From Streptomyces venezuelae (GTDB lineage: Bacteria > Actinomycetota > Actinomycetes > Streptomycetales > Streptomycetaceae), in assembly GCF_008642355.1 (NCBI RefSeq), contig NZ_CP029193.1, forward strand, positions 5,046,001 to 5,110,000: 64,000 nt of DNA, read 5' to 3'. The translations under genes were made by a program, and so were the position numbers. Of the stretch, positions 1 to 9,682 are shown one piece after another (within the stretch, counting starts at the first letter, position 1; the number at the start of each line of letters is the position of its first letter). The notes beneath the pieces were generated by a model that did no database searches, was not told the DNA's origin, and saw only the letters and a program-made list of their open reading frames with translations.

Positions 1-3
1 GTA

Positions 4-19
4 CGCGCCTTTTGGCGCG
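4..19. other. Small hairpin at left edge
   Basis: CGCGCC and GGCGCG arms of 6 bp are separated by TTTT. It may be the terminator of a gene lying outside the window. Nothing else is recognisable up to the first gene at about 208-310. Confidence 0.3.
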
Positions 20-264
20 GTTTGCGCGGGCTCAATTGCCCCACCCCTCAGCGAAAAACTGGTGAACACAGCGAGTCCGTAAGACTGATCAAGCGATGAA
101 AGGGTTGTAGGGGCGCGGACGATTTGTCGCGTGATCTATCCCGCACGCCCCAGCGGTGACATGGAGGCGGGCCGCTGCGCTGGGTCATGTGACAGTGGTG
201 CGCGCTGATGCGCGTGTACATGACGCGGGCGGGGCTTGAAGTGGGGGAACGGGTGGGGAACCGA

Positions 265-1119
265 GTGCGGACCGGGGCGTGGGCGGCCGGAGGGCGGTTG
301 CGCAGGACCATGGTCCGTGTCGTCGCGGTGGGCGCGGCCGTGGGCGGTCTCGCGTCCTGCGGCACGGACCGCGAGGTCACGTACGCCGGAGGCACCCTCG
401 AAAAGCTCGTGCCCGAGGACGAGAGGCGCGGCAGGGAGCTCGCGACCGAGGCGATGACGCTGTTCCGGGACGCGGACTCCGTCCGCATCGGCGTCGAGAT
501 GGACACCCCGAAGGGCCACCAGAAGGTCTCGCTCCTCATGGACCGGAACAGCAACTGCACGGGGACCTTCGACGCGGGGCCCGCGCAGCGCGGCGACATC
601 ATCATGATCGCGGGCGGTTCGACGTACGTGCGGTTCAGCGAGGCGGCACTCGCGGAGATCCGGCGGATGGCGGCGGCCCGCGGCCCCGAGACGGCGGCGC
701 GGGTCCGGGAGCGGACGGCGCTGGCGAGCGGGAAGTACCTGAAGATCCCGACGGGACCCGGCGGCGGCGCGAGGCGCGTGATGCCGGTGAACAGCTGCGA
801 CCTCGACAAGTTCACCGGTGCGATGCCGGGAAGCCCCGGCCCGAACGACGTCATCAAGGCCCTCCCCGCGACGCGTCGGCACGGCGCGGCCGTCATCCCG
901 CTCGTCGAGAACGAGGAGGAGGGGGACAGGACGTCGGTGTACGTGGCGGCGAAGGGCAAGCCGTACCTCCTCGGCGCCGAGGTGGAGGAGAACGGCCGGA
1001 CCATGGAGATGCGCATGTCGGAGTACGGGGAACCGGTCTCCGCGGTGGCCCCGACGGCCGCCGAGACGGTCGACATCTCGAAGGTCGGCCCGGCCGGCGG
1101 CGGTCTCTTCGAGGTCTGA
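265..1119 (+). CDS. Secreted lipoprotein, possibly LolA/LppX-like
   Basis: Predicted exported lipoprotein of about 284 residues. A basic stretch (RLRR) precedes a hydrophobic run ending in LASC, a lipobox with the acylated Cys near residue 32. The mature part has alternating charged and aliphatic strands without catalytic motifs. It is reminiscent of the LppX/LolA lipid-carrier fold, but that is inference. The start is uncertain: ATG 208, GTG 265 and ATG 310 are in frame. GTG 265 gives a normal n-region before the hydrophobic core, while ATG 310 leaves a very short signal. An ECF sigma gene follows about 115 bases downstream, and any functional link is unknown. Confidence 0.7.
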   Translation: MRTGAWAAGGRLRRTMVRVVAVGAAVGGLASCGTDREVTYAGGTLEKLVPEDERRGRELATEAMTLFRDADSVRIGVEMDTPKGHQKVSLLMDRNSNCTGTFDAGPAQRGDIIMIAGGSTYVRFSEAALAEIRRMAAARGPETAARVRERTALASGKYLKIPTGPGGGARRVMPVNSCDLDKFTGAMPGSPGPNDVIKALPATRRHGAAVIPLVENEEEGDRTSVYVAAKGKPYLLGAEVEENGRTMEMRMSEYGEPVSAVAPTAAETVDISKVGPAGGGLFEV

Positions 1120-1233
1120 CCCGCGTGGCCCCCGGCGGACGTCCCGCTGTGACATTTCCGCCCCCTCCGACGCAGTCGACCGTGAAGGCACAGGCACGGG
1201 GACCTGTGCCCGAGCGGGCCGGATGGGAGCGGG

Positions 1234-1824
1234 TTGGGCCAGGGTGGGGGACCCCGTCGCGCACAGGCGCACGACGAAGAGCTGGGCAGGGCCGTCGCGG
1301 CGGCCCAGGAGGGCGACGAGGCGGCGTTCGCGGTCGCGTACCGCCTGGTCCAGCCGGGGCTCGTCGGCTATCTGCGCGGCCTCGTCGGCACGGACGGCGA
1401 GACGGCGGAGGACGTCGCCGCCGACGCGTGGCTGGAGATCGCGAGGGACCTCGGGCGGTTCCGCGGGGACGGCGCGGGGTTCCGCGGCTGGACCGCGACG
1501 ATCGCCCGCCACCGCGCGTTCGACCACCTGCGCCGCCTGAACACCCGCCCGCGCCCCGCCCCGCTCGACCGCGAACTCCTCGAACTCCCGGACCCCGCGA
1601 GCACGTCGGCGGCGGCCCTGGAGGCGATCTCCACGGAACGGGTCCTGACCCTGGTCGCCGCCCTGCCCCCCGACCAGGCGGAGGCGGTCCTGCTCCGCGT
1701 CGTCGTCGGCCTGGACGCGCCGACGGCAGCCCAGGTCCTGGGCAAACGACCCGGCGCGGTACGGACGGCGGCGCATCGGGGGCTGCGGAGGCTGGGGGAG
1801 TGGCTGGGGGCGTCCGGGAGCTGA
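1234..1824 (+). CDS. ECF-type sigma-70 family RNA polymerase sigma factor
   Basis: A 196-residue alternative sigma factor. Region 2 spans roughly residues 10-95 (AAFAVAYR, AEDVAADAWLEIARDL, FRGWTATIARHRAFDHLRR). Region 4 spans roughly 120-190 (LPPDQAEAVLLRVVVGLD, then the LGKRPGAVRTAAHRGL helix-turn-helix). The only upstream in-frame start is TTG 1234, so the N-terminus is uncertain, but region 2 is complete. No anti-sigma gene is adjacent. It is closely similar along its whole length to the next gene, indicating a tandem duplication. No TTG-proximal Shine-Dalgarno sequence is convincing. Confidence 0.85.
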   Translation: MGQGGGPRRAQAHDEELGRAVAAAQEGDEAAFAVAYRLVQPGLVGYLRGLVGTDGETAEDVAADAWLEIARDLGRFRGDGAGFRGWTATIARHRAFDHLRRLNTRPRPAPLDRELLELPDPASTSAAALEAISTERVLTLVAALPPDQAEAVLLRVVVGLDAPTAAQVLGKRPGAVRTAAHRGLRRLGEWLGASGS

Positions 1825-2220
1825 AGGCGGGATCGCGGACAGGGTGCGGGGCTTCTCAGCCGGCGCGGGGAGGCGTGAGCTCGCCGAGGTCGGGATCGAT
1901 CTCGAAGGGGACGGGGCGGTGGAGAGTGCCGCGGAAGCAGGGACGGTGCGGCTGCTCGCCACTCCGAGCGCGGACAGCGCGGTGCCCGTCCGATGGCGGA
2001 AGATCGTCGCAGGAGGCCTTGAACGGCTCCGCGTGAAGTGAACCGAGCCGGCCGGGGCCGCCACCCCCCACAGGAGAGGCCCCGGCCGGTACACGGTACG
2101 AACCGCGTGCGGTCCGTACTCTCTTCAGCGCCGCGCGTGCGTTTTCTGTCACACCGCGTGCTGTCACCCGCTAGTTGCACGTTGTACAAACATGGACGTA
2201 GGCCTGTCCGAGCCCGTAGC
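1825..2220. other. Intergenic region with possible gene remnant and strong hairpin
   Basis: About 400 bases between the two sigma genes. On the minus strand, roughly 1856-2040 can be read as a short open frame ending PVPFEIDPDLGEL, which looks protein-like and resembles the C-terminus of Uma2-type proteins, so a decayed gene is possible. I do not call it a gene. At 2048-2089 a perfect 12-bp inverted repeat (CCGGCCGGGGCC / GGCCCCGGCCGG, 18-base loop) looks like a terminator. Between 2140 and 2200 lie two TGTCAC repeats and a TTGTACAA palindrome, likely promoter DNA of the second sigma gene. Confidence 0.4.
2048..2089. terminator. 12-bp stem hairpin terminator
   Basis: Perfect complementary arms at 2048-2059 and 2078-2089 with no U-tract, typical of Streptomyces intrinsic-like terminators. 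It separates the two ECF sigma genes, so they are probably transcribed independently. Confidence 0.6.
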
Positions 2221-2274
2221 GTGCTGGTTCGCGCCGGGGCCGGGCGCAGATCTCCGAGTGGCAGGATTGAGAGA

Positions 2275-2940
2275 GTGCTGGGGGACGACGCGGAGCTGAC
2301 CGCCGCGGTGCTTGCGGCGCAGGACGGGGACGAGACCGCGTTCCGGACTGTGTACCGCGCCGTGCACCCGCGGCTGTTGGGGTACGTACGCACGCTGGTC
2401 GCCGACCCGGACGCCGAGGACGTCGCTTCCGAGGCCTGGCTGCAGATAGCGCGCGATCTCGACCGGTTCAGCGGTGACGCGGACCGGTTCCGGGGCTGGG
2501 CGGCGCGCATAGCGCGCAACCGCGCCCTCGACCACATACGCATGCGGGGCCGCAGGCCCGCCGTGGGCGGCGACGAGTCGGAGCTGGCCGGGAAACCGGC
2601 CGACGCGGACACCGCGGGCGAGGCGATGGAGTCCCTCGCCACCAGCGAGGCGCTGGCCCTGATAGCGCAGCTCCCCCAGGACCAGGCGGAGGCCGTCGTG
2701 CTCCGCGTCGTCGTCGGTCTCGACGCGAAGACCGCGGCGCGGACCCTCGGCAAGCGGCCCGGAGCCGTCCGCACGGCGGCGCACCGCGGCCTGAAGCGGC
2801 TCGCCGAACTTCTCGGTCCCGAGGGGGCCGATCCCAAGGAGGCGCTGGGCGCCGTACCGCCACAGAGAGAACCGCGCGGGTGCGCGGTGACGTCCGCCGG
2901 TGTGACGCAATCGCGTACGCGGACGCAGAAGGACATGTGA
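2275..2940 (+). CDS. ECF-type sigma-70 family RNA polymerase sigma factor
   Basis: About 221 residues from GTG 2275; GTG 2221 is an in-frame alternative. Region 2 contains AEDVASEAWLQIARDLDRF and FRGWAARIARNRALDHIRMR. Region 4 contains LPQDQAEAVVLRVVVGLD and the DNA-binding helices LGKRPGAVRTAAHRGLKRL. The stop overlaps the ATG of the following membrane-protein gene (TGATG at 2938-2942), so the two are translationally coupled, a layout typical of an ECF sigma with its regulator. It is a paralogue of the upstream sigma gene. Confidence 0.88.
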   Translation: MLGDDAELTAAVLAAQDGDETAFRTVYRAVHPRLLGYVRTLVADPDAEDVASEAWLQIARDLDRFSGDADRFRGWAARIARNRALDHIRMRGRRPAVGGDESELAGKPADADTAGEAMESLATSEALALIAQLPQDQAEAVVLRVVVGLDAKTAARTLGKRPGAVRTAAHRGLKRLAELLGPEGADPKEALGAVPPQREPRGCAVTSAGVTQSRTRTQKDM

Positions 2941-4121
2941 TGGCCGACGAGCACCACAAGTGGCTGGACCGCGACGCGGCGGAGCGTCTGCTGCGCGGGG
3001 AGCCCCTCGAAGGCATCGATTCCTCCTCGGACGGGGATGCGGACACGGAAGTGGACGCGCAGGCGAATGCGCGGGCGAACGCGGCGGCCGAGCGGCTCGC
3101 GCGGGCGCTGTCGGCGCTGAGCGGCGCGGGCGAGCAGGGCGTGGCCGCTTCTTCCGGTGCAGCTGCTTCTTCCGGTGAGCCCGCGTCTTCCGGTGAACCT
3201 GCTTCCTTTGGTGAGCTCCCGGGCGAGGCCGCCGCGTTGGCCGCCTTCCGTGCCGCGCGCGCGGACGCGGCGGGCGCCGTCCGCGGCGGCAGCTCCAGGA
3301 CCGCGCCCTTCGCGACGCCCGCGCACGAGGCCGCCGCGGGCGAGACCGTACGTCTGGGGCGCGCGGGCAACCGTCCGCGCCCCACCCGCTGGGGAAGACC
3401 CGTACGCCTCGGCGTCGCCGCGGCCCTCGCCGCCTGCATGCTCGGCGGCGTCGCGGTGGCCGCGGGAACGGGCGTACTTCCCTCACCCTTCGGCGGGCAC
3501 AGCAGTCCGGGCCCCGCCGCGTCCGCGTCGCCCGGCACGACCCCGGAGGAGTCGCCGCCCACCCCGCCCGGCGAGACGCGCGAACCGTCCGAGGACCTCT
3601 CGCCCGACGAGACGACGGCACCCGACGACACCCCGACGTCGTCCCAGGAACCGGTGAGCAGCCCGACCCAGGAGGCCGAGGCGGACGACGAGCACACCGG
3701 CGTACCCCAGCAGCCGACCGGCGACAGGACGGCGCCGCCCCGCCGCGACGAGGCGCGCAAGTGGTACCGCAAGGTGGTCGTCGCCTGCCGCGCCTACCGC
3801 AGCGGCGACCTCCAGGGCAAGAAGCGCCGCCGCCTGGAAGAGGCGGCCAAGGGGCCGGAGCGGGTGGAGGAGTTCTGCGGCCGGATCCTCGGCGGCGGTG
3901 GGGCCGGTGGCGGCCGGCCCGGTGGCGGTGACCAGAGCGGCGGCCAGGGCGGCGGCGACGGCGGCCACGACGGGGACGACGGCGGCCACGACGGCGAGAA
4001 CGGTGGTGAGGAGGACGGGGGCTCCGGCGGCGACGGCGGCCAGGTGCCGCCCGTCACCTCTCCCACCGCTCCTTACCCCGGCCCCACGACGTCGCGCAGC
4101 GCGCTGCCCTACTTCTCCTGA
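2940..4121 (+). CDS. Membrane protein coupled to ECF sigma factor (putative anti-sigma-like)
   Basis: A 393-residue protein starting at the ATG that overlaps the sigma stop. The N-terminal half (residues 1-155) is acidic, Ala-rich and presumably cytoplasmic. One membrane segment lies near residues 160-185 (VAAALAACMLGGVAVAAGTG). The outer part is Pro/Thr/Ser-rich, then has a conserved-looking basic block (RKVVVACRAYRSGDLQGKK), then a Gly/Asp/His low-complexity tail. Coupling to the sigma gene suggests a membrane-bound regulator. There is no zinc HxxxCxxC anti-sigma signature, so that role is inferred from context only. Residues about 70-92 are encoded by imperfect 15-bp repeats giving SSG-x-x-A units. 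Confidence 0.75.
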   Translation: MADEHHKWLDRDAAERLLRGEPLEGIDSSSDGDADTEVDAQANARANAAAERLARALSALSGAGEQGVAASSGAAASSGEPASSGEPASFGELPGEAAALAAFRAARADAAGAVRGGSSRTAPFATPAHEAAAGETVRLGRAGNRPRPTRWGRPVRLGVAAALAACMLGGVAVAAGTGVLPSPFGGHSSPGPAASASPGTTPEESPPTPPGETREPSEDLSPDETTAPDDTPTSSQEPVSSPTQEAEADDEHTGVPQQPTGDRTAPPRRDEARKWYRKVVVACRAYRSGDLQGKKRRRLEEAAKGPERVEEFCGRILGGGGAGGGRPGGGDQSGGQGGGDGGHDGDDGGHDGENGGEEDGGSGGDGGQVPPVTSPTAPYPGPTTSRSALPYFS

Positions 4122-4253
4122 CGTCCGCCGCCGCCCCGCTCCAGCAAAGGTGTGACGTTTTTCGAGCGTCCGGCGCAGTAAGTAGTGAGCCGACTGGTCA
4201 TCGGCCCGCGCACGAGCCGGGGGTTCCCCCCGTACCTTCGGCTCCGTGCCACC

Positions 4254-4292
4254 GGCGTGGGCGGGATACGTTCCCCCGATCCCGCCCACGCC
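4254..4292. terminator. 14-bp perfect stem terminator
   Basis: Arms GGCGTGGGCGGGAT (4254-4267) and its exact complement (4279-4292) with an 11-base loop. It lies 3 bases past the stop of the leftward L,D-transpeptidase gene and between convergent genes, so it probably works in both directions. Confidence 0.75.
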
Positions 4293-4295
4293 GCC

Positions 4296-5171
4296 TCACT
4301 TGTAGATGACGACCCGGTCGCCGGTCCGCACCTGCGCGAACAGACTCGCGATCTTCTTCTTGTCCCTGACGTTCACGCACCCGTGCGAGCCGCCCGCGTA
4401 CCCCCTGGCCGCGAAGTCCGCCGAGAAGTGCACGGCCTGGCCGCCGCTGAAGAACATCGCGTACGGCATGGGGGTGTCGTAGAGCGTCGAGACGTGGTGC
4501 CGGGACTTCCAGTAGACGTCGAACGTGCCCTCGCGGGTCGGCGTGTACTGCGACCCGAACCGCACGTCCATCGTCGAGACCGCCCTGCCGTCGATCATCC
4601 ACGTCAGGGTGCGGCTGCTCTTGGCGATGCACAGGACCCGTCCCGTCAGACACCGCTTGTCGGGTTTCGCGGGCGGCATCCCGCCTGCCGCGTACAGCTC
4701 GGACCGCGTCGGCTCGCGCGTCATGCCGAGCAGCCTGCCCCAGGTGACGGTGTCCGTGACGCCCGTGACGGCCAGGCCGCGCTTGGCCTGGAAGCCCTTG
4801 ACCGCGGCGGCGGTGACGGGCCCGTACGTCCCGGTCGGGTTCCCGCCGAACCAGGCGATCTGCCGCAGCCTCGCCTGCAGCTCCCGCACCTGCTTGCCCT
4901 CGTCCCCCTGCTCCATGAGCGTCCTCCCGGGCTCGGGCGCGGGTGGGGGAGTGTGTGTCGGGGTGCGCGGCGCCGGATCCCGCGCCGGGGTCTTCGTGGG
5001 TTTCTGCGCCGTAGTCCGGTCCGGTGCCCGGTCCGGTGTACGCGTCGCCGTCCTTCCCGGCTTCCCGTCCTCGCCGCCCGGCCCCCCTTCCGCGTCCACC
5101 GCGACGGCCTTGCACCCCGCCACCAGGACCAGTGCCGCCACGGCCCCCGCAGATATCGCGCCCCTGCCCAT
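4296..5171 (-). CDS. L,D-transpeptidase lipoprotein with peptidoglycan-binding domain
   Basis: A 291-residue exported enzyme expected to make 3-3 crosslinks or attach proteins in peptidoglycan. The start at ATG 5171 (GTG 5174 also possible) gives a short signal ending in VAGC, a lipobox. A Pro/Thr-rich linker follows to about residue 85. A PG_binding_1 domain spans about 90-155 ([23 protein letters not shown]). The C-terminal YkuD domain has the catalytic motif [11 protein letters not shown]. The gene is divergent from the mutase gene. An in-frame extension to 5315 would place a repetitive VHEAVHEVV stretch before the signal and is rejected. Confidence 0.88.
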   Translation of the reverse strand: MGRGAISAGAVAALVLVAGCKAVAVDAEGGPGGEDGKPGRTATRTPDRAPDRTTAQKPTKTPARDPAPRTPTHTPPPAPEPGRTLMEQGDEGKQVRELQARLRQIAWFGGNPTGTYGPVTAAAVKGFQAKRGLAVTGVTDTVTWGRLLGMTREPTRSELYAAGGMPPAKPDKRCLTGRVLCIAKSSRTLTWMIDGRAVSTMDVRFGSQYTPTREGTFDVYWKSRHHVSTLYDTPMPYAMFFSGGQAVHFSADFAARGYAGGSHGCVNVRDKKKIASLFAQVRTGDRVVIYK

Positions 5172-5306
5172 CACGCCCCCGTGCTCATAGACGACTTCGT
5201 GGACTGCTTCGTGGACAACTCCATGGACACCATGCCCCACACACCTCGAAGTGTTTCCCGGTTTGCCGCGAGTGACGCGTCGCCGACGCGGGCGCAAGCT
5301 GGACGC

Positions 5307-6887
<1,581 letters not shown>

Positions 6888-6982
6888 GGGGATGCGGCGG
6901 GCCGGACTTCTCCACCCCGGTGCCCGTGTCCGTCAAACGGACACACACGTCCCGTGCCGCACACCCGTGCGACACTCCGGCC

Positions 6983-7645
6983 ATGCTGGGTGTCACCGAT
7001 CTTCCGACCTATCTCGCGGGCCTCGCCCTGATCATTCTGCTGCCGGGGCCGAACTCGCTGTACGTGCTCTCCGTCGCCGCCCGCCGCGGCGTCCGCACCG
7101 GCTATACGGCCGCCGCGGGCGTCTGGTGCGGGGACGCCGTCCTGATGACGCTGTCGGCGGCAGGCGTCGCCTCGCTGCTGCAGGCCAACGCGCTGCTCTT
7201 CGGGATCGTGAAGTACGCGGGCGCCGGGTACCTGACCTGGCTCGCGGTCGGGATGATGCGGGCGGCGTGGAGCATGTGGAAGGCGCGGCAGGAGCGGACC
7301 GCGGAGAGTGCGGCGGGGCCGGAGCGGGGCGACGCGGCGGCGGGGGAGCGACCGTTCCGCAGGGCGCTGGTGATCAGCCTGCTCAACCCGAAGGCGATCC
7401 TGTTCTTCATCGCCTTCTTCGTCCAGTTCGTCGACCCGGGCTACGCCTACCCCGCCCTCTCCTTCATCGTGCTCGGCGCCTTCGCCCAGATCGCGAGCGT
7501 CCTCTACCTCACGGCTCTGATCTTCAGCGGTACGAGGCTCTCGGCCGCGTTCCGCCGCCGCAAGCGCCTCTCGGCCGGGGCCACGTCGGCGGCGGGCGCC
7601 CTGTTCCTCGGCTTCGCGGTGAAGCTGTCGATCAGCAGCGTGTGA
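6983..7645 (+). CDS. LysE/LeuE-family amino-acid exporter
   Basis: A 220-residue integral membrane protein. The N-terminal family motif LIILLPGPNSLYVLSVAARRG is followed by GYTAAAGVWCGD and, after a charged loop near residues 95-130, by LLNPKAILFFIAFFVQFV, the second hallmark of the LysE superfamily. Five to six membrane helices are visible. The substrate is probably a neutral amino acid, as in the LeuE branch (inference). The start at ATG 6983 is the only reasonable one. It is convergent with the MarR gene, and the 27-base gap between them holds nothing notable. Confidence 0.85.
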   Translation: MLGVTDLPTYLAGLALIILLPGPNSLYVLSVAARRGVRTGYTAAAGVWCGDAVLMTLSAAGVASLLQANALLFGIVKYAGAGYLTWLAVGMMRAAWSMWKARQERTAESAAGPERGDAAAGERPFRRALVISLLNPKAILFFIAFFVQFVDPGYAYPALSFIVLGAFAQIASVLYLTALIFSGTRLSAAFRRRKRLSAGATSAAGALFLGFAVKLSISSV

Positions 7646-7672
7646 CCGCCGCCCGGTGACGCGTCGTGGCTC

Positions 7673-8143
7673 TCAGTGGTGCCAGGCCGAGCCCCCCACG
7701 TTGTGGATCATGCGCTGGAGGACCTTCAGCGTGCGGACGTAGTCCTCGTCCGTGATGCCCTCGTGGATCTGGGCGCGGACCGCCTTCTGGCGCTCGGCGA
7801 CGCGCGCCCGGAGGGCGCGGCCCTCGTCGGTGAGGGTGATGCGGCCGGTCCCGGGGACCTCGCTGACGAGGCCGCGGTCGCGCAGGGCGTCGATGTTGTG
7901 CACCAGGGCGCCCTCACCGACCTCCAGGTAGCCCTTCAGGACGGCCACGACCTCGTCCCGGGGTCTGCCCTCGGGGGCCTGGAGGAGCTGGTTGAGGATC
8001 CACCACTGGGGCTGGGTCAGTCCCATCTCGGCGAGCATGGTGCGGATGTGGTGGACGACGGCCGTGCCGGCGGCGGAACTCCAGTAGCCGACGGGCTGGT
8101 CGACGAGGTCCCGGTCACTGTGCGAGTACGCGAATGCTGTCAT
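7673..8143 (-). CDS. MarR-family transcriptional regulator
   Basis: A 156-residue winged-helix protein. LTQPQWWILNQLLQAPEG, the DNA-recognition part (EVVAVLKGYLEVGEGALVHNIDAL) and the wing (RDRGLVSEVPGTGRITLTDEG) follow the MarR pattern, with dimerisation helices at both ends. It lies 34 bases after the FAD monooxygenase gene on the same strand. It also has its own likely promoter containing a long dyad at 8159-8178, so it may be transcribed both from that promoter and by read-through. The ligand is unknown. Confidence 0.85.
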   Translation of the reverse strand: MTAFAYSHSDRDLVDQPVGYWSSAAGTAVVHHIRTMLAEMGLTQPQWWILNQLLQAPEGRPRDEVVAVLKGYLEVGEGALVHNIDALRDRGLVSEVPGTGRITLTDEGRALRARVAERQKAVRAQIHEGITDEDYVRTLKVLQRMIHNVGGSAWHH

Positions 8144-8158
8144 GCCCCTGAACGTAGA

Positions 8159-8178
8159 ACCTCAAGAAGACTTGAGGT
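8159..8178 (-). promoter_or_regulatory. SoxR/MerR-type dyad in MarR gene promoter
   Basis: ACCTCAAG-AAGA-CTTGAGGT is a perfect 8-bp inverted repeat. Its inner 18 bases have the arms and spacing of the SoxR box (CCTCAAG-N4-CTTGAGG). On the minus strand TTGACC lies immediately upstream and TACGTT 19 bases further on. This is the stretched -35/-10 spacing used by MerR-family activators. The dyad overlaps the stop codon of the monooxygenase gene. Confidence 0.6.
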
Positions 8179-9644
8179 CAAGGGGTGACGGGGACTCCAC
8201 AACGCGCCAGGTACGCGGTGAGGCCGTCCCGCGCGTCCGTGCCCGCCCAGCCGACGTATCCGTCCGGGCGGACGAGGAACAGCCCCTTGCCGTAGGGCTC
8301 GTACGCCGGGATCGCGTGGGAGCGCACCAACTCGCCGGGAAGTGGCGGACGTTCCGTGTCCGTGCCCACCGCCAGCAGTGTGAAGTGCGGGCCCCGGAAC
8401 GCGTCGAAGAGGGTGCCCGTGCCGTACGGGCCGTCCGGCGCCCGGTCACCCGCCCGCAGCGCGCCCTCCGGGACGTTCTCGCGCGTCTCCGCCGCCAGTG
8501 AACTCTCGCGGTAGCCGATGCCGAGCTGGCGCGTGGCCGCGCCGCGGCGCGCCTCGCCGCGGTGGATGCGGGTGGACAGGCCCAGCATCTGCGCGGCGTT
8601 GGGCAGCCGCTCCTCCTCGTACGTGTCGAGAAGGGCGTCCGGCCCCCCGTGCCGCAGCACCGCACCCAGCTTCCAGCCCAGGTTGTACGCGTCCTGGACG
8701 CTCGTGTTGAGGCCCTGGCCGCCCGCCGGCGAGTGGACGTGCGCCGCGTCCCCGGCCAGGAAGACGCGCCCCTCGCGGAAGCGGGCCGCCAGCGCCGCGC
8801 GCGGCCGGAAGTCGGAGGACCAGCGGACTTCGGTCACGTCGTCCGCGGTCAGGTGCGTACGGGCGGCGACGAGGTCGCGTACGCCCTGGGGGGACAGGTC
8901 GGGCGTCGTCCCCGCGGGGAGCTGCGCGGTCAGCTGGAAGTCGTGCGTACCGGCGAGCGGGCAGAGCGCCGTTTGCGGGCCGCTGTCGTCGGCCGCCGGG
9001 AACATGTGCCAGTTGTCGCGGTCCAGCGCGGGGACGCGGATGTCCGCCACGAGGACGGGGTTCGGGTCCACGGTCTCGCCGGACATGGTGATGCCCAGCT
9101 CCCGGCGGAGGGAGGAACGGCCGCCGTCCGCCGCCACGGCGTACGCCGCGCGCACCGACGTCCCCGTCGAGAGCCGTGCGGTGACCCCGTCGGCGTCCTG
9201 GGCCAGGCCCGTCACCTCCGTGCCGAACGCGACGTCGCCGCCCAGCTCCCGCAGGCGGGCCAGGAGGATCTCCTGCGTGCGCCACTGGGGGAGCATCCAC
9301 GGCGTGGTGTACGGCGCGGTTTCCGTCGGCTCGGGTTCGTCGAACATCCGGTGTTCGCCCTGCCGTTCCCCGTCCCGCCACACCATGCCGACGGGGATGC
9401 GGCCACCCGACGCGAGGACCGCGCCGACGACGCCCAGGTCGTCGAAGATCTCCATGGTGCGGGGTTGCAGCCCCTTGCCGCGCGAGCCGGGGAAGAGGCG
9501 GGGGGCGCGCTCGACGACGAGCGCGGGCACGTCGCGGCGCGCCAGGTCGCAGGCGAGGGCGAGGCCGGTGGGGCCCGCGCCCACGATGAGCACGCCGGTC
9601 GGCACGGCGGTGCCGACTGTTTCCTTAACGTCGTTAAGTTCCAT
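8178..9644 (-). CDS. FAD-dependent aromatic monooxygenase (PheA/TetX/rifampicin-monooxygenase-like)
   Basis: A 488-residue group A flavoprotein hydroxylase. The N-terminal FAD-binding fold has VLIVGAGPTGLALACDLARR at about residues 18-37. The mid-chain DG motif is VAADGGRSSLRRELG, and the second FAD motif GDAAHVHSPAGGQGLNTSVQDAYNLGWKL is at about residues 290-318. The roughly 120-residue C-terminal thioredoxin-like tail matches aromatic hydroxylases. It is expected to hydroxylate an aromatic compound using NAD(P)H and O2. It is divergent from a TetR gene with shared TTAACG-type operators, so it is probably induced by its substrate or a drug. Confidence 0.87.
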   Translation of the reverse strand: MELNDVKETVGTAVPTGVLIVGAGPTGLALACDLARRDVPALVVERAPRLFPGSRGKGLQPRTMEIFDDLGVVGAVLASGGRIPVGMVWRDGERQGEHRMFDEPEPTETAPYTTPWMLPQWRTQEILLARLRELGGDVAFGTEVTGLAQDADGVTARLSTGTSVRAAYAVAADGGRSSLRRELGITMSGETVDPNPVLVADIRVPALDRDNWHMFPAADDSGPQTALCPLAGTHDFQLTAQLPAGTTPDLSPQGVRDLVAARTHLTADDVTEVRWSSDFRPRAALAARFREGRVFLAGDAAHVHSPAGGQGLNTSVQDAYNLGWKLGAVLRHGGPDALLDTYEEERLPNAAQMLGLSTRIHRGEARRGAATRQLGIGYRESSLAAETRENVPEGALRAGDRAPDGPYGTGTLFDAFRGPHFTLLAVGTDTERPPLPGELVRSHAIPAYEPYGKGLFLVRPDGYVGWAGTDARDGLTAYLARCGVPVTP

Positions 9645-9674
9645 GCGTCGAAGCCTGAGCTTAACGGTGTTAAA
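9624..9674. promoter_or_regulatory. Two TTAACG palindromes between monooxygenase and TetR genes
   Basis: CTTAACG-T-CGTTAAG at 9624-9638 is a perfect palindrome, lying just inside the monooxygenase coding start. A weaker copy, CTTAACGGTGTTAAA, lies at 9660-9674, immediately before the TetR GTG. Paired palindromes in a divergent TetR/target region are the usual TetR operator layout. Confidence 0.65.
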
Positions 9675-9682
9675 TTGTCAAG

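Noticed and set aside
136..2094. A 652-codon frame on the minus strand, and similar long frames in other reading frames
   Set aside because: Frames in high-GC DNA stay open by composition. The protein is Arg/Pro/Ala-rich without domains and is antisense to the lipoprotein and sigma genes, whose motifs are clear.
3895..4060. CRISPR-like or satellite repeats in the Gly/Asp-rich end of the membrane protein gene
   Set aside because: The repeats are in-frame low-complexity codons for Gly, Asp and His, with no spacers.
4185..5306. N-terminal extension of the mutase to about 900 residues
   Set aside because: It is antisense to the L,D-transpeptidase gene, whose catalytic and lipobox motifs are clear.
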